Assembly: GCA_036488725.1 (NCBI GenBank)
Contig: DASXHD010000093.1
Span: forward strand, 1 to 64,000
Reading direction: 5' to 3'
Source: DASXHD01 sp036488725
GTDB taxonomy: Bacteria > Myxococcota_A > Polyangia > Polyangiales > Polyangiaceae
DNA: 64,000 nt
Below, one piece after another: positions 24,656 to 32,547 of the stretch. Made by a program: the position numbers and the translations under genes. The notes under the pieces were generated by a model. The model was not told the DNA's origin and did no database searches. It was given only the letters and a program-made list of their open reading frames with translations. Positions within the stretch are counted from its first letter, which is position 1, and each line of letters begins with the position of its first letter.

Positions 24656-24729
24656 TCGGGCGTCGTCTAACGGCAGGACAGCGGTTTTTGGTGCCGCTTA
24701 TCGGGGTTCGAATCCCTGCGCCCGAACCA
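24656..24729 (+). tRNA. tRNA-Gln (anticodon TTG)
   Basis: 74 bases. Acceptor stem TCGGGCG pairs with CGCCCGA (24719-24725), discriminator A, and encoded CCA at 24727-24729. Anticodon arm GCGGT, loop TTTTGGT, GCCGC, with anticodon TTG at 24688-24690. T arm CGGGG, TTCGAAT, CCCTG. It reads CAA and, by wobble, CAG codons. It lies just after the PilZ membrane gene and before the YcaQ-like gene. Confidence 0.95.
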
Positions 24730-24756
24730 AAGAACGATGGATAACGTCACGCTCGA

Positions 24757-25782
24757 TTGGCAGTGAAGAGCGGCCTTCGCGCGCGCGCGATGGCGCGGAC
24801 GTTGTTCCAGCCGACGACGCTCGGCGGCGCGATGAAGCGCCTCGGGTTCGTTCAAGCCGATCCGATCCGCTCGCCCGCGACGGCGCAAGATCTCGTCTTG
24901 CGGCACCGCGTGAAAGGCTATCGAAGCGGCGACCTCGATCGCGCATACGCCACGCTGCCGATCGAAGAGGATTATCTCTACGCATACGGCTTCGTGTCGC
25001 GCGAGCTCCGCGCGGTGCTTCACCCGCGAGCGCCGCGGCCGCTCACGGCGCTGCAAAAAAAAGTGCTGGCGATCGCGCGCGAGCTCGGCGAGACGCACCC
25101 GCGCGCGCTCGAGGAGCATCTCGGCGCCGAGCGCGTCGTCAACGCGTGGGGCGGCTACTCCAAGGCCACGACGCACGCGCTCGACGCGCTTCATCATCGA
25201 GGGCTACTCCGTGTCGCGCGCCGCGAAGGCGGCGTTCGCGTCTACGCGCCGGTCCCCGCGCACGAGCCGGCGCCGAGCGACGCGCGGCTGCGCGCGATCA
25301 TCCGCGCGATCGCGAACCTCCTCGCGCCCGTCCCGTTGCGCACGCTGCGCGCGAACATCGGGCGTTTTCGCCATCTCGGCGCGCCGCGCGCGGCGCTCGA
25401 CGCGATGATCGAAGACGAGACCTTCGTGCGCGAGACGGTGGATGGCATCGAGTACCTCGACTTCGACGTCGCGCTCGCGCCGCCCGCGCGCGTCGTTCGC
25501 TTTCTCGCACCGTTCGATCCGGTCGTGTGGGACCGCGCGCGCTTCGAGCACCTTTGGGGTTGGCGCTACCGCTTCGAGGCATACACGCCGAAGTCGAAGC
25601 GCGTTCGCGGCTACTACGCGATGCCGCTCGCGTGGGGCGATCGCGTGATCGGCTGGGCGAACGTCGGCGACGACGTGACGCTCGGGTTCGTCGGCGAGCG
25701 CCCGCGCGACCGCGCGTTCCGCGACGCGCTCGAGCGCGAAATCGAATCGATGCGCGCGTTCCTGCGCCCGCGCGTCAGGTGA
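24757..25782 (+). CDS. YcaQ/AlkZ-like winged-helix DNA-binding protein, putative DNA glycosylase
   Basis: 341 residues from TTG (a GTG two codons later and an ATG at 24790 are alternatives). The N-terminal tandem winged-helix layout (RARAMARTLFQPTTLGGAMK, RLGFVQADPI) and the motif QAD correspond to the Q-x-D catalytic motif of the HTH_42 family, whose E. coli YcaQ removes interstrand crosslinks and alkylated bases. The conserved later block (FLAPFDPVVWDR, WGWRYRFEAYTP) is also typical. Activity on crosslinked DNA is family knowledge, not shown here. It overlaps the convergent aminotransferase gene by 8 bases. Confidence 0.85.
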   Translation: MAVKSGLRARAMARTLFQPTTLGGAMKRLGFVQADPIRSPATAQDLVLRHRVKGYRSGDLDRAYATLPIEEDYLYAYGFVSRELRAVLHPRAPRPLTALQKKVLAIARELGETHPRALEEHLGAERVVNAWGGYSKATTHALDALHHRGLLRVARREGGVRVYAPVPAHEPAPSDARLRAIIRAIANLLAPVPLRTLRANIGRFRHLGAPRAALDAMIEDETFVRETVDGIEYLDFDVALAPPARVVRFLAPFDPVVWDRARFEHLWGWRYRFEAYTPKSKRVRGYYAMPLAWGDRVIGWANVGDDVTLGFVGERPRDRAFRDALEREIESMRAFLRPRVR

Positions 25783-26842
25783 AGAAGCTCCGCACGCTCG
25801 CGATCACGTGCGCGACTTCGTCGTCGCGGAGCGCCGGGTGAATCGGCAGGGCGAGCGCAGTTCGCGTCTCGGCTTCGGCGCGCGGGTGCTCGCCGGCACG
25901 ACCGCCGAGGTGTGCGAAGCAAGGCTGAAGATGCAGCGCGAGCGGGTAATAAATCTCGCTCTCGACGCCGCGCGCTTCGAGATGCGCGCGGAGCGCGTCG
26001 CGCGCAGCCGTGCGAACGACGAATTGATGCCACACGTGATCGTCCGCAGGCTCGGGCAGCGCCAAACCGTCGATGCCGCCGAGCTCGCTCGCGTAGGCGG
26101 CGGCGATGCGCCGGCGCGCGGCGGTCCACGCACCGAGATGCGGGAGCTTCGCGCGGAGCACCGCGGCTTGGAGCGCGTCGAGCCGCATGTTCCAACCGAT
26201 TGCATCATGCACGTATTTTTTGGACGCGCCGTGCGCCCGGAGCGCGCGCACCGTGCTCGCGAGCACCTCGTCGTTCGTCGCGACGAGCCCGCCGTCGCCG
26301 AGCGCGCCGAGGTTCTTGGTCGGAAAAAATGAAATCGCCGCCGAGCGCGCGCCGCGGACGACTCCCGGACCAATCGCTTGCGCAGCGTCGACCACGATCG
26401 GCACGCGCCCTCGCGAGAGCGCAGCGACGTCGGCGCGCCGACCGAAGAGATCGACGGCGACGATCGCGCGCGTTCGCTCGTTCACGCGCGCGAGCGCCGC
26501 GTCCGCATCGAGGTTGCAGTCGTCGCCCACGTCGGCGAAGACGGGCGTCGCGCCGAGTCGCGCCACCGCCTCGGCCGTCGCGATGAACGACAGCGCCGGC
26601 ACGACGACTTCGTCGCCGGACGAAACACCCTCCGCCCAGAGACACGCGAGGAGCGCGTCACTTCCGGACGAAACGCCGACCGCGCGCGATACGCCCAGAA
26701 AATCGCCGATCTCGCGCTCGAACGCGTCGACCTCTTCGCCGAGGACGAATCGCCCCGAGCCGACGACGCGCGCGATCGCCGCGTCGACCTCCGCGCGGAT
26801 TGGCGCATGCAACGCCGCGAGGTCGACCATCCGAACGTGCAT
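25775..26842 (-). CDS. DegT/DnrJ/EryC1-type PLP sugar aminotransferase
   Basis: 355 residues. A fold-type-I aminotransferase: the phosphate-binding GVSSGSDALLACLWA, VDAAQAIG with the PLP-contact Asp, and FFPTKNLGALGDGG containing the Schiff-base Lys. The C-terminal segment (YPLALHLQPCF, TALALPIHP) matches sugar 3-keto or 4-keto aminotransferases that build amino-sugars for surface polysaccharide or O-antigen. No other sugar gene is adjacent, so its pathway partner is elsewhere. Divergent from the kinase gene at 26878, 35 bases away. Confidence 0.95.
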   Translation of the reverse strand: MHVRMVDLAALHAPIRAEVDAAIARVVGSGRFVLGEEVDAFEREIGDFLGVSRAVGVSSGSDALLACLWAEGVSSGDEVVVPALSFIATAEAVARLGATPVFADVGDDCNLDADAALARVNERTRAIVAVDLFGRRADVAALSRGRVPIVVDAAQAIGPGVVRGARSAAISFFPTKNLGALGDGGLVATNDEVLASTVRALRAHGASKKYVHDAIGWNMRLDALQAAVLRAKLPHLGAWTAARRRIAAAYASELGGIDGLALPEPADDHVWHQFVVRTAARDALRAHLEARGVESEIYYPLALHLQPCFAHLGGRAGEHPRAEAETRTALALPIHPALRDDEVAHVIASVRSFFT

Positions 26843-26843
26843 G

Positions 26844-26871
26844 TTGACCTTCCTACACCCGGAGCGACAAT
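26844..26871 (+). promoter_or_regulatory. Promoter placing the start at the kinase ATG
   Basis: TTGACC (26844-26849), 16 bases, GACAAT (26866-26871), then 6 bases to the ATG at 26878. A start at +1 of the coding sequence would give a leaderless mRNA. The GGAG-like site at 26860-26864 is too far from the ATG for a normal leader. Confidence 0.5.
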
Positions 26872-26877
26872 CGTTCG

Positions 26878-27909
26878 ATGCGAACGTGCGCGCGGTGCCA
26901 GCGCAAGCTGCCGGACGATTATCGCGTCTGCCCGTTCGATGCCAACCCGCTCGACGCAAACGAGGAGCCGCTCGCGCAGCCGCTCTTCGCCGGTCGCTAC
27001 GAAATCCTGCGCAAGCTCGGCGAAGGCGGGACCGCGGGCGTCTACAAAGCGCTCGACGTGCGGAGCGGCAAACCGGTCGCGGTCAAAGTCATCGAAGGCC
27101 CGCAGGCCAAGACCGCGACGTGGGCCGAGCGGCTTTTGCGCGAGGTCGAGCTGCTCCAGACGATTCGCCACCCGAACGTCGTCAGCGTCCTCGGCGGCGG
27201 GCGTCGCGACGACGGCTCGCCGTATCTGGTGATGGAATATCTCGAAGGCGAAACGCTCGGCCAGCTCATGCGACGCACGCCGCTGCTCTCGATCGAAGCG
27301 GCGCTCGCGATCGCCACCGAGGTCGCCGCCGGCCTCGCCGCGACCCACGCGTACGGCGTGATTCACCGCGACGTGAAGCCCGACAACATTTTTTTGATCG
27401 AAGAAGCCGGCGAGGTGCGCCGCGCGAAAGTGTTCGACTTCGGCTTCGCGCGGCTTCAAGGGGCCGAGGGGCTCACCGCGAAAGGCTTCATCGTCGGCAC
27501 GCCCGAGTACATGGCGCCGGAGCAAACGCTCCACGATCCGACCGGACATCGCACCGACATCTACGGTCTCGGCGTCGTTCTCTATCGGATGATCACCGGC
27601 GCGCTCCCGTTCAACGGCGACGCGGCGACGCTGCTCGCGCAGCATCTCTATCTCACGCCGCGACCGCCGAGCGAGCTCCGCGTCGGCGTGACGCACGACA
27701 TCGACGTGATCGTCATGGGCACGCTCCGCAAGCTCCCGCGCAATCGCTATCCGTCGATGCAAGATCTCTTCGAGGACCTCGAGCGCGCGATGGGCAAGCG
27801 CCCGGGAAAAATCGCGGCGTCGATGGAGTGGGACGACGTCTACGAGCCGCAGACGCCGTTCGCGCGCGCGATCGCCGAGAAGCTCAAGAAACGCATCGAG
27901 CGCGATTGA
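26878..27909 (+). CDS. Ser/Thr protein kinase with N-terminal zinc-ribbon-like motif
   Basis: 343 residues. The N-terminus MRTCARCQRKLPDDYRVCPF has a C-x2-C plus Cys pattern that may bind zinc. Kinase domain about 40-300: GEGGTAGVY loop, VAVKVIE, HRDVKPDN and DFGFAR (DFG intact), then GTPEYMAPEQ. No membrane segment or C-terminal sensor domain is present, only a short tail (YEPQTPFARAIAEKLKKRIERD). Probably a soluble kinase regulated by partner proteins. The gene may be leaderless, and its stop adjoins the convergent lipoprotein gene stop. Confidence 0.95.
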   Translation: MRTCARCQRKLPDDYRVCPFDANPLDANEEPLAQPLFAGRYEILRKLGEGGTAGVYKALDVRSGKPVAVKVIEGPQAKTATWAERLLREVELLQTIRHPNVVSVLGGGRRDDGSPYLVMEYLEGETLGQLMRRTPLLSIEAALAIATEVAAGLAATHAYGVIHRDVKPDNIFLIEEAGEVRRAKVFDFGFARLQGAEGLTAKGFIVGTPEYMAPEQTLHDPTGHRTDIYGLGVVLYRMITGALPFNGDAATLLAQHLYLTPRPPSELRVGVTHDIDVIVMGTLRKLPRNRYPSMQDLFEDLERAMGKRPGKIAASMEWDDVYEPQTPFARAIAEKLKKRIERD

Positions 27910-28656
27910 TCAGTGCGGCTGCGCGGGGGCGGCGTTGCCGCGCTCCATGAAACGGCCGCCGTCCGGCTCACGGTGAATCTGCACCGGTGCGCCGTAGAAG
28001 CGACGCGGAACGGTGACGCCGCCGACGAACGCTTCGCCGCCGTACGCCGGGTTCGACCAATACGGCGGGCCCCACCAATAGTCGTTTCCGTAATCGTACG
28101 GCCCGTAATAATCGGACGGCGGCTGGATGACGACGCGCTCGAACGGCGTTCGGTGCGAGACGAGCTTGTCGTAAGCCTGCAGGTGCCAGACGACGTCGAA
28201 CGCGGGAAGCTCTTTCGCGCGCTGGAGCGCGGCGGGCAGCGGGAAGAAGAGATCGACCGTGCGCTTCTGCATCGCGGGGATGTGCACGAGCGGCGGCGCG
28301 CCGCCCGCGCTCGCCGACGCCCACCCGGGCGTGTTCGTGCCGTAGCCGGCGAGCGTGATGCGCTGCTGGCTCGTGTCGAACGTCCAGTCGCGGTCGCCGC
28401 TGTTCTCGACGGTGAATCGCAAGTGGAGCGCGCGAAGCCGATCCGCGGGATTTTTCGGGTGACGCGGACCGACGTCGACGATCCCGTACGACGCGACGCG
28501 CACGTCGCCGTGCGGAATGTCAGCCGGGATCGGATATTCGGCGGCGACGTTGCCGCGGATGATCGTGGCGTTCGTGACCGGCAGATACGCGTAGTTCGGT
28601 TGGCAGGCGACGAGCGCGAGCGCGACCGCGACTCCGCTGGCGAGTGTGAGCTTCAT
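27910..28656 (-). CDS. Lipoprotein of unknown function with Tyr/Trp-rich tail
   Basis: 248 residues. Signal peptide KLTLASGVAVALALVAC with lipobox. The middle part is beta-rich (VRVASYGIVDVGPRHP, LHLRFTVENSGDRDWTFDT), perhaps an immunoglobulin-like fold. A Tyr/Pro/Trp-rich region follows (DYYGPYDYGNDYWWGPPYWSN) and a Pro/Ala end. No enzyme motif. The ATG at 28656 is preferred to an upstream in-frame ATG at 28683 because the signal peptide begins there. Confidence 0.8.
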   Translation of the reverse strand: MKLTLASGVAVALALVACQPNYAYLPVTNATIIRGNVAAEYPIPADIPHGDVRVASYGIVDVGPRHPKNPADRLRALHLRFTVENSGDRDWTFDTSQQRITLAGYGTNTPGWASASAGGAPPLVHIPAMQKRTVDLFFPLPAALQRAKELPAFDVVWHLQAYDKLVSHRTPFERVVIQPPSDYYGPYDYGNDYWWGPPYWSNPAYGGEAFVGGVTVPRRFYGAPVQIHREPDGGRFMERGNAAPAQPH

Positions 28657-28689
28657 GGCGCCTTGCGAAGCTGCAAGGCGCAAGCCGCT

Positions 28690-29208
28690 TCACAGTCGCG
28701 CTTGGAGGATCCGATCCGCGAGCTCGATGCGCGCGGCGAGCTCGCCGGCTGCGCGCGCCGCGTTGCCGTCGAGGTTCTTCAAGACGGAGATCGTCTCTTT
28801 GCCTTCGCGCTCCATGCCCATGAGAAGTCGCATCGACGACTCTTCCGCAGCCAGAGCGAGCGCGATTTTTCGCTCCGGCCCGTCGCCGTACGAAAACGCC
28901 GACACGAGCGTCCCGCCGACGCCAGCCACCCACTGCGCGCACGAGTCGAGCCATCCGTCGCAGACATGCTGTGCGCCGAGCGTGACGGACCAGCGGTCGA
29001 GGTCGGCGCTCGCGCGCTCGATGAGCCGCATGACCATCACGATGCCGGCGTCGTCGGCGGTGCCGCCTTCGTGCACCGCGACGTCCACCTCGTGGACGCT
29101 GAGGGACACTTCGGACGCGCGGCCGGTCGCGACGCGCATTCTCGTTTGCGAGCGCGGACGGCTGCTCGCCGGCGCCTCGGAAGAACTTTTCCAAGCAAAG
29201 TCGTTCAT
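28690..29208 (-). CDS. Conserved hypothetical protein
   Basis: 172 residues, mostly helical and beta by appearance, without signal peptide or membrane segment. I do not recognise a family. Distinctive parts are VHEGGTADDAGIVMVMRLIE, AEESSMRLLMGMEREGKETI and the C-terminal NAARAAGELAARIELADRIL. It lies upstream of the lipoprotein gene on the same strand (33-base gap) and divergent from a kinase gene. It may be a small-ligand or regulatory protein of that kinase, by inference only. Confidence 0.6.
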   Translation of the reverse strand: MNDFAWKSSSEAPASSRPRSQTRMRVATGRASEVSLSVHEVDVAVHEGGTADDAGIVMVMRLIERASADLDRWSVTLGAQHVCDGWLDSCAQWVAGVGGTLVSAFSYGDGPERKIALALAAEESSMRLLMGMEREGKETISVLKNLDGNAARAAGELAARIELADRILQARL

Positions 29209-29357
29209 GACGAAAGACTGCTTACGCAACAGCCGCGCCAACGCAGAAGTGCCGCGTTTCGTGGGTGCGCGTGCGTTTTCTGACGCAACCGTGTTGCGCA
29301 CCTCGAACCATTTTGCGGAGTTTTTTTCGAATGCTCGGGGCGTACTCGCGCGCACAG

Positions 29358-29391
29358 GAGCACCGTTGCGGAGCACTCCCCTTTCGTGCTC
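29358..29391. other. GAGCAC direct and inverted repeats before a kinase gene
   Basis: GAGCAC at 29358-29363 and 29371-29376, and its complement GTGCTC at 29386-29391, which forms a 6-bp stem with the second copy. It is the only structure seen in the 194-bp divergent gap. May be regulatory; no family recognised. Confidence 0.3.
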
Positions 29392-29402
29392 GAAATGAGT
29401 TG

Positions 29403-30893
29403 GTGGCTTCACCAGCCGAAAAGCTCGAGACGCGTACCTGCCCGACGTGCGGCGCTCATTATCCGCAGGATTTCGTCGTTTGCCCGCGCGACGCGACGGC
29501 GCTCGAGAGCGATGGTCACTCGGCCGACCCGTGGATAGGGCGCGTGCTCGAGGGCACGTATCGCATCGAACGGCAGCTCGGCGAAGGCGGGATGGGCCGC
29601 ATCTTCGAGGCCAGGCACCTGCGTCTTCCGGATCGGCACGTCGCGGTGAAAGTGCTCGGCGAAGAATACGTTCGCGATCCGGAAATCGTCGCGCGCTTCG
29701 AGCGCGAGGTCGAGAGCGCGAGCCGCGTGATTCACCCGCACGTGATCGAGGTCTACGACGCGGGCCACACGGCGGCGGGCGTGCACTTTCTCGTGACCGA
29801 GCTGCTCCAAGGCGAAGACCTCGGCGCGCGCATCGAGCGGACGAAGGAGCCGGTGCCGACCGACGTCGCCGTGCGCCTCGTTCGTCAGACGTGCCAAGCG
29901 CTCGCCGCGGCGCACGCGCGCGGCGTGATTCATCGCGACGTGAAGCCGGAGAACGTCTTCGTGGTCGAGGTCGACGGCCAGCCGTTCGTGAAGATGATCG
30001 ACTTCGGCATCAGCAAAATCACGAGCGGCGAGAGCGCCAAGCTGACGCGCACCGGCGCCGTGCTCGGGACGCCCGCGTACATGGCACCGGAGCAAGCGCG
30101 CGGCGGCGACGTCGGCGAGCGGACCGACGTCTACGGCGCGGGCGCGACGCTCTACACCGCGCTCGCCGGACGCGCGCCGTTCGAGGGCGACGATCCCGCG
30201 ATGGCGCTCTCGAAGCTCGTGAGCGAGGAGCCGCCGCGACTTCGCTCGATCGCGCCGCACGTGCCGCCGGAGCTCGAGGTCGTCGTGCAGCGCGCGATGG
30301 CGCGCGATCCGCGCGACCGCTACGCGAGCGCGCTCGAGCTCGAGGCCGCGCTCGGCGCGTTCGACAAAGAGCCCGCGAGGCCGCAGGTCGCGAGCCTGCC
30401 GTCGGCGAGACAGTCGTCGGCGCAGATCGAGTCGCCGCGCGGCGCGCGCACCGCCGTTTTGTTTTACGCCGTCGTGCTCGGGCTCTTCTGGGTCGCGGGG
30501 GCCTCCACCGCGGCGGCGGCCCTCGTTCGCCACGCGCGGCACGCGCAGAGCGTGACGTCGACCGAGAGCTTCCTCGTGCTCGCGGGCGTCGGGCTGGCGA
30601 CGTTTCTCCTGAGCGCGTCGGTGCTCGGGCGCACGCGCGAGGCGTGGCCGAACAGCGTGCGCGTTCTCGAGCTCCTCGCGGACAGGCGGCGCGCGCTCTT
30701 CTTCGCCCTCGCGATTTACGCGCTCGGCGCGCTCGGCGTTCGCTTCGCGATCACTTTTCTCCTTCCCGCTGAGAGCGCCGTGCAAGGCCTGTGGCTCGAC
30801 GTCTTCGTGTTCGCGACGAGCATCGTCGTCGCGCTCGCCGTCTCCGGCTTCGCGTGGCTCGCACGCGGCGTCGCCCGCTTTCGGCGGCGCTAA
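29403..30893 (+). CDS. Ser/Thr protein kinase with four C-terminal membrane segments
   Basis: 496 residues from GTG; a TTG one codon earlier and an ATG at 29331 are alternatives. An N-terminal CPTCGAHYPQ-type zinc-ribbon motif (CPTC, CPRD) comes first. Kinase domain about 50-310: GEGGMGRIF, VAVKVLG, HRDVKPEN, DFGISK, GTPAYMAPEQ. The C-terminal 130 residues have about four membrane spans (FYAVVLGLFWVAGA, FLVLAGVGLATFLLSA, LFFALAIYALGALGV, FVFATSIVVALAVSGF). A polytopic kinase of this type could respond to membrane state. It overlaps the convergent LysR gene end by 4 bases. Confidence 0.93.
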   Translation: MASPAEKLETRTCPTCGAHYPQDFVVCPRDATALESDGHSADPWIGRVLEGTYRIERQLGEGGMGRIFEARHLRLPDRHVAVKVLGEEYVRDPEIVARFEREVESASRVIHPHVIEVYDAGHTAAGVHFLVTELLQGEDLGARIERTKEPVPTDVAVRLVRQTCQALAAAHARGVIHRDVKPENVFVVEVDGQPFVKMIDFGISKITSGESAKLTRTGAVLGTPAYMAPEQARGGDVGERTDVYGAGATLYTALAGRAPFEGDDPAMALSKLVSEEPPRLRSIAPHVPPELEVVVQRAMARDPRDRYASALELEAALGAFDKEPARPQVASLPSARQSSAQIESPRGARTAVLFYAVVLGLFWVAGASTAAAALVRHARHAQSVTSTESFLVLAGVGLATFLLSASVLGRTREAWPNSVRVLELLADRRRALFFALAIYALGALGVRFAITFLLPAESAVQGLWLDVFVFATSIVVALAVSGFAWLARGVARFRRR

Positions 30894-31795
30894 GCCATCA
30901 TCTTGGGGAGCGCCTCGCGGAGCGCGCGGAGCGCCGACCTGCGCACGTTCGCGAGCACGCGGTTGCCGTTGCAAACGAGACAAAGCGGCTCGTGAACGTC
31001 CCAGCCCTCGACCGGCACTTCGACCAAGAGGCCGCTCTCGATCAACCTGCGCGCCGCGATGCGCGGGCCGAAGACGAGATGGTCGGACTGCGCGGCGAAC
31101 TCGAGCGCGGCGCCGATGGTCTGCGTCTCGTGCCCGACGATTCGCTGATCGCGCGGAAGCGGGCACGCGTCGTCGAGCGGCACGAAGCGATCGCTCGGCG
31201 CGACCGTCGGCACCACCCACGGCACCGCGCGCACACGCTCGAGCGTCGCGGGAAGCGGCCCGAGCTTCGCCGCCGCGGCCGGCGAAGCCAAGAGCACCGC
31301 GTGCATCTCGCCGATCTCGTCGGTCGTCCACGTCGACGGGCGCCCCTCGAGCCCGCCCACGCAAATCGCCATGTCGTAGACGTTCTCGGTGATGTACGCG
31401 CGCAAGTACGCCGGCGCGAGCTCGAGACCGCGCAACAAGAGACGCGGGTGCGACGCCGCGATGACGGCCATCAAATGCGTCACGAGGTACGACGGGCCCG
31501 CGATGGCGAGCTCGAGGACGTCGGTGGTCGGGCTCGGCTTGTGGAGCGCGCGCAGCGCCGCGACGGCGTTGAGGACGCGACCGACCATCGCGCGACCAGG
31601 GTCGGTGAGCGAGATGCCGCGCGTGCTGCGCGAAAGAAGCCTCACGCCCGACTGCCGCTCGAGCCGAGAGATCGCCTTGCTCACTTGCGACGGCGTCACC
31701 TTCATCTCGCGCGCGGCAGCGGTGATCGAGCCAGTCCGCTGCACCGCGAGGAAGGTCAAGAGGTCCGCAACTCGGACGTCGACGAGAGATTCCAC
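30890..31795 (-). CDS. LysR family transcriptional regulator
   Basis: 301 residues from GTG, matching the usual 300-residue family length. The winged helix-turn-helix is residues 5-62 (FLAVQRTGSITAAAREMKVT and SQVSKAISRLERQSGVRLL). The C-terminal effector domain follows (LELAIAGPSYLVTHLMAVIA, VPTVAPSDRF). An extended frame upstream adds 51 residues with no homology pattern and was rejected. It lies 11 bases after the cytochrome c gene stop on the same strand and is probably cotranscribed with it. The coinducer and targets are unknown. Confidence 0.92.
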   Translation of the reverse strand: MESLVDVRVADLLTFLAVQRTGSITAAAREMKVTPSQVSKAISRLERQSGVRLLSRSTRGISLTDPGRAMVGRVLNAVAALRALHKPSPTTDVLELAIAGPSYLVTHLMAVIAASHPRLLLRGLELAPAYLRAYITENVYDMAICVGGLEGRPSTWTTDEIGEMHAVLLASPAAAAKLGPLPATLERVRAVPWVVPTVAPSDRFVPLDDACPLPRDQRIVGHETQTIGAALEFAAQSDHLVFGPRIAARRLIESGLLVEVPVEGWDVHEPLCLVCNGNRVLANVRRSALRALREALPKMMA

Positions 31796-31806
31796 CCGGC
31801 GCGAGC

Positions 31807-32433
31807 TTAGCACCCGCTCGGTTGCGGAACGCAACGCGCGCTCGCGAGCTCGCAGAACCACCCGCCGAAGCACCCGTTCGGCTGACACGTCGCCCCGCTG
31901 CACGCATGACAGACGCTCGCGGTCGTCGGGTCGGCGTAACCTTCGCACGACGGCGCGTCGTCGGTGACGATCACGACGCCCGCGTCATCGCGCCCCGCGT
32001 CGTCGAGATCTTCTTCGGCGCAGTCGCTCTCCGGCACGTCGTGCGCGATGGCCGGGAGCGATCGCAAATATGCGACCAGCGCCGCGAGGTCGTCGGCGCC
32101 GAGCGAGCTGAATCGCGGCATCGCGTTGCACAGCGTCGCGCCTTCATCGTCGACGCCGGTCGTGACCGCAGTCGCGATTTGATCGTCGGACCACGAGCCG
32201 AGACCGGTGTCGGGATCGGGCGTGAGGTTCGGCGGGTACGCGAGCGCGCCGCCCGCGCCGATCGGCGTCTCCGACCCCGCGAGATCCGCGCCGTGACATG
32301 ACGCGCACGCGAGCGAATCGGCGAGCGCCTTGCCGCCGTCGGTGTCCGCCGACGAAGGCGTCGGCGGCCCGTTCGTCCAGCACGCGGCCAACATGATGAA
32401 ACCCGAAACACCAAAGAGGATGAACGTCCGCAT
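31807..32433 (-). CDS. Cytochrome c-type lipoprotein
   Basis: 208 residues. Lipoprotein signal ending MLAAC. A class I cytochrome c domain (about 35-135) has the haem motif CASCH and the Met ligand in AMPRFSSLG, preceded by PNLTPDPDTGLGSWSD. This is a periplasmic electron-carrier domain. The C-terminal 70 residues form a Cys-rich extension (CHACSGATCQPNGCFGGWFC), probably disulfide bonded. The frame extends about 420 residues further upstream, but that extension is Arg-rich antisense of the next gene and was rejected. Confidence 0.92.
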   Translation of the reverse strand: MRTFILFGVSGFIMLAACWTNGPPTPSSADTDGGKALADSLACASCHGADLAGSETPIGAGGALAYPPNLTPDPDTGLGSWSDDQIATAVTTGVDDEGATLCNAMPRFSSLGADDLAALVAYLRSLPAIAHDVPESDCAEEDLDDAGRDDAGVVIVTDDAPSCEGYADPTTASVCHACSGATCQPNGCFGGWFCELASARCVPQPSGC

Positions 32434-32510
32434 GCGGGCGCCCCTTCGCGAAAGGCGTGCCGCGCTCGCGCATCGAGAAACCTCGCACGACGGGGTGGCC
32501 AATCGGCCCG

Positions 32511-32540
32511 TTGGCCGGCCCGCGGGCCAGGCTGTAGGCT
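32511..32540 (+). promoter_or_regulatory. Promoter with overlapping GGCC palindrome
   Basis: TTGGCC (32511-32516), 18 bases, TAGGCT (32535-32540), then 7 bases to GTG 32548. A perfect palindrome GGCCCGCGGGCC (32517-32528) lies in the spacer and could be an operator. A start at or just before the GTG would give a leaderless message. Confidence 0.4.
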
Positions 32541-32547
32541 GACGGTC

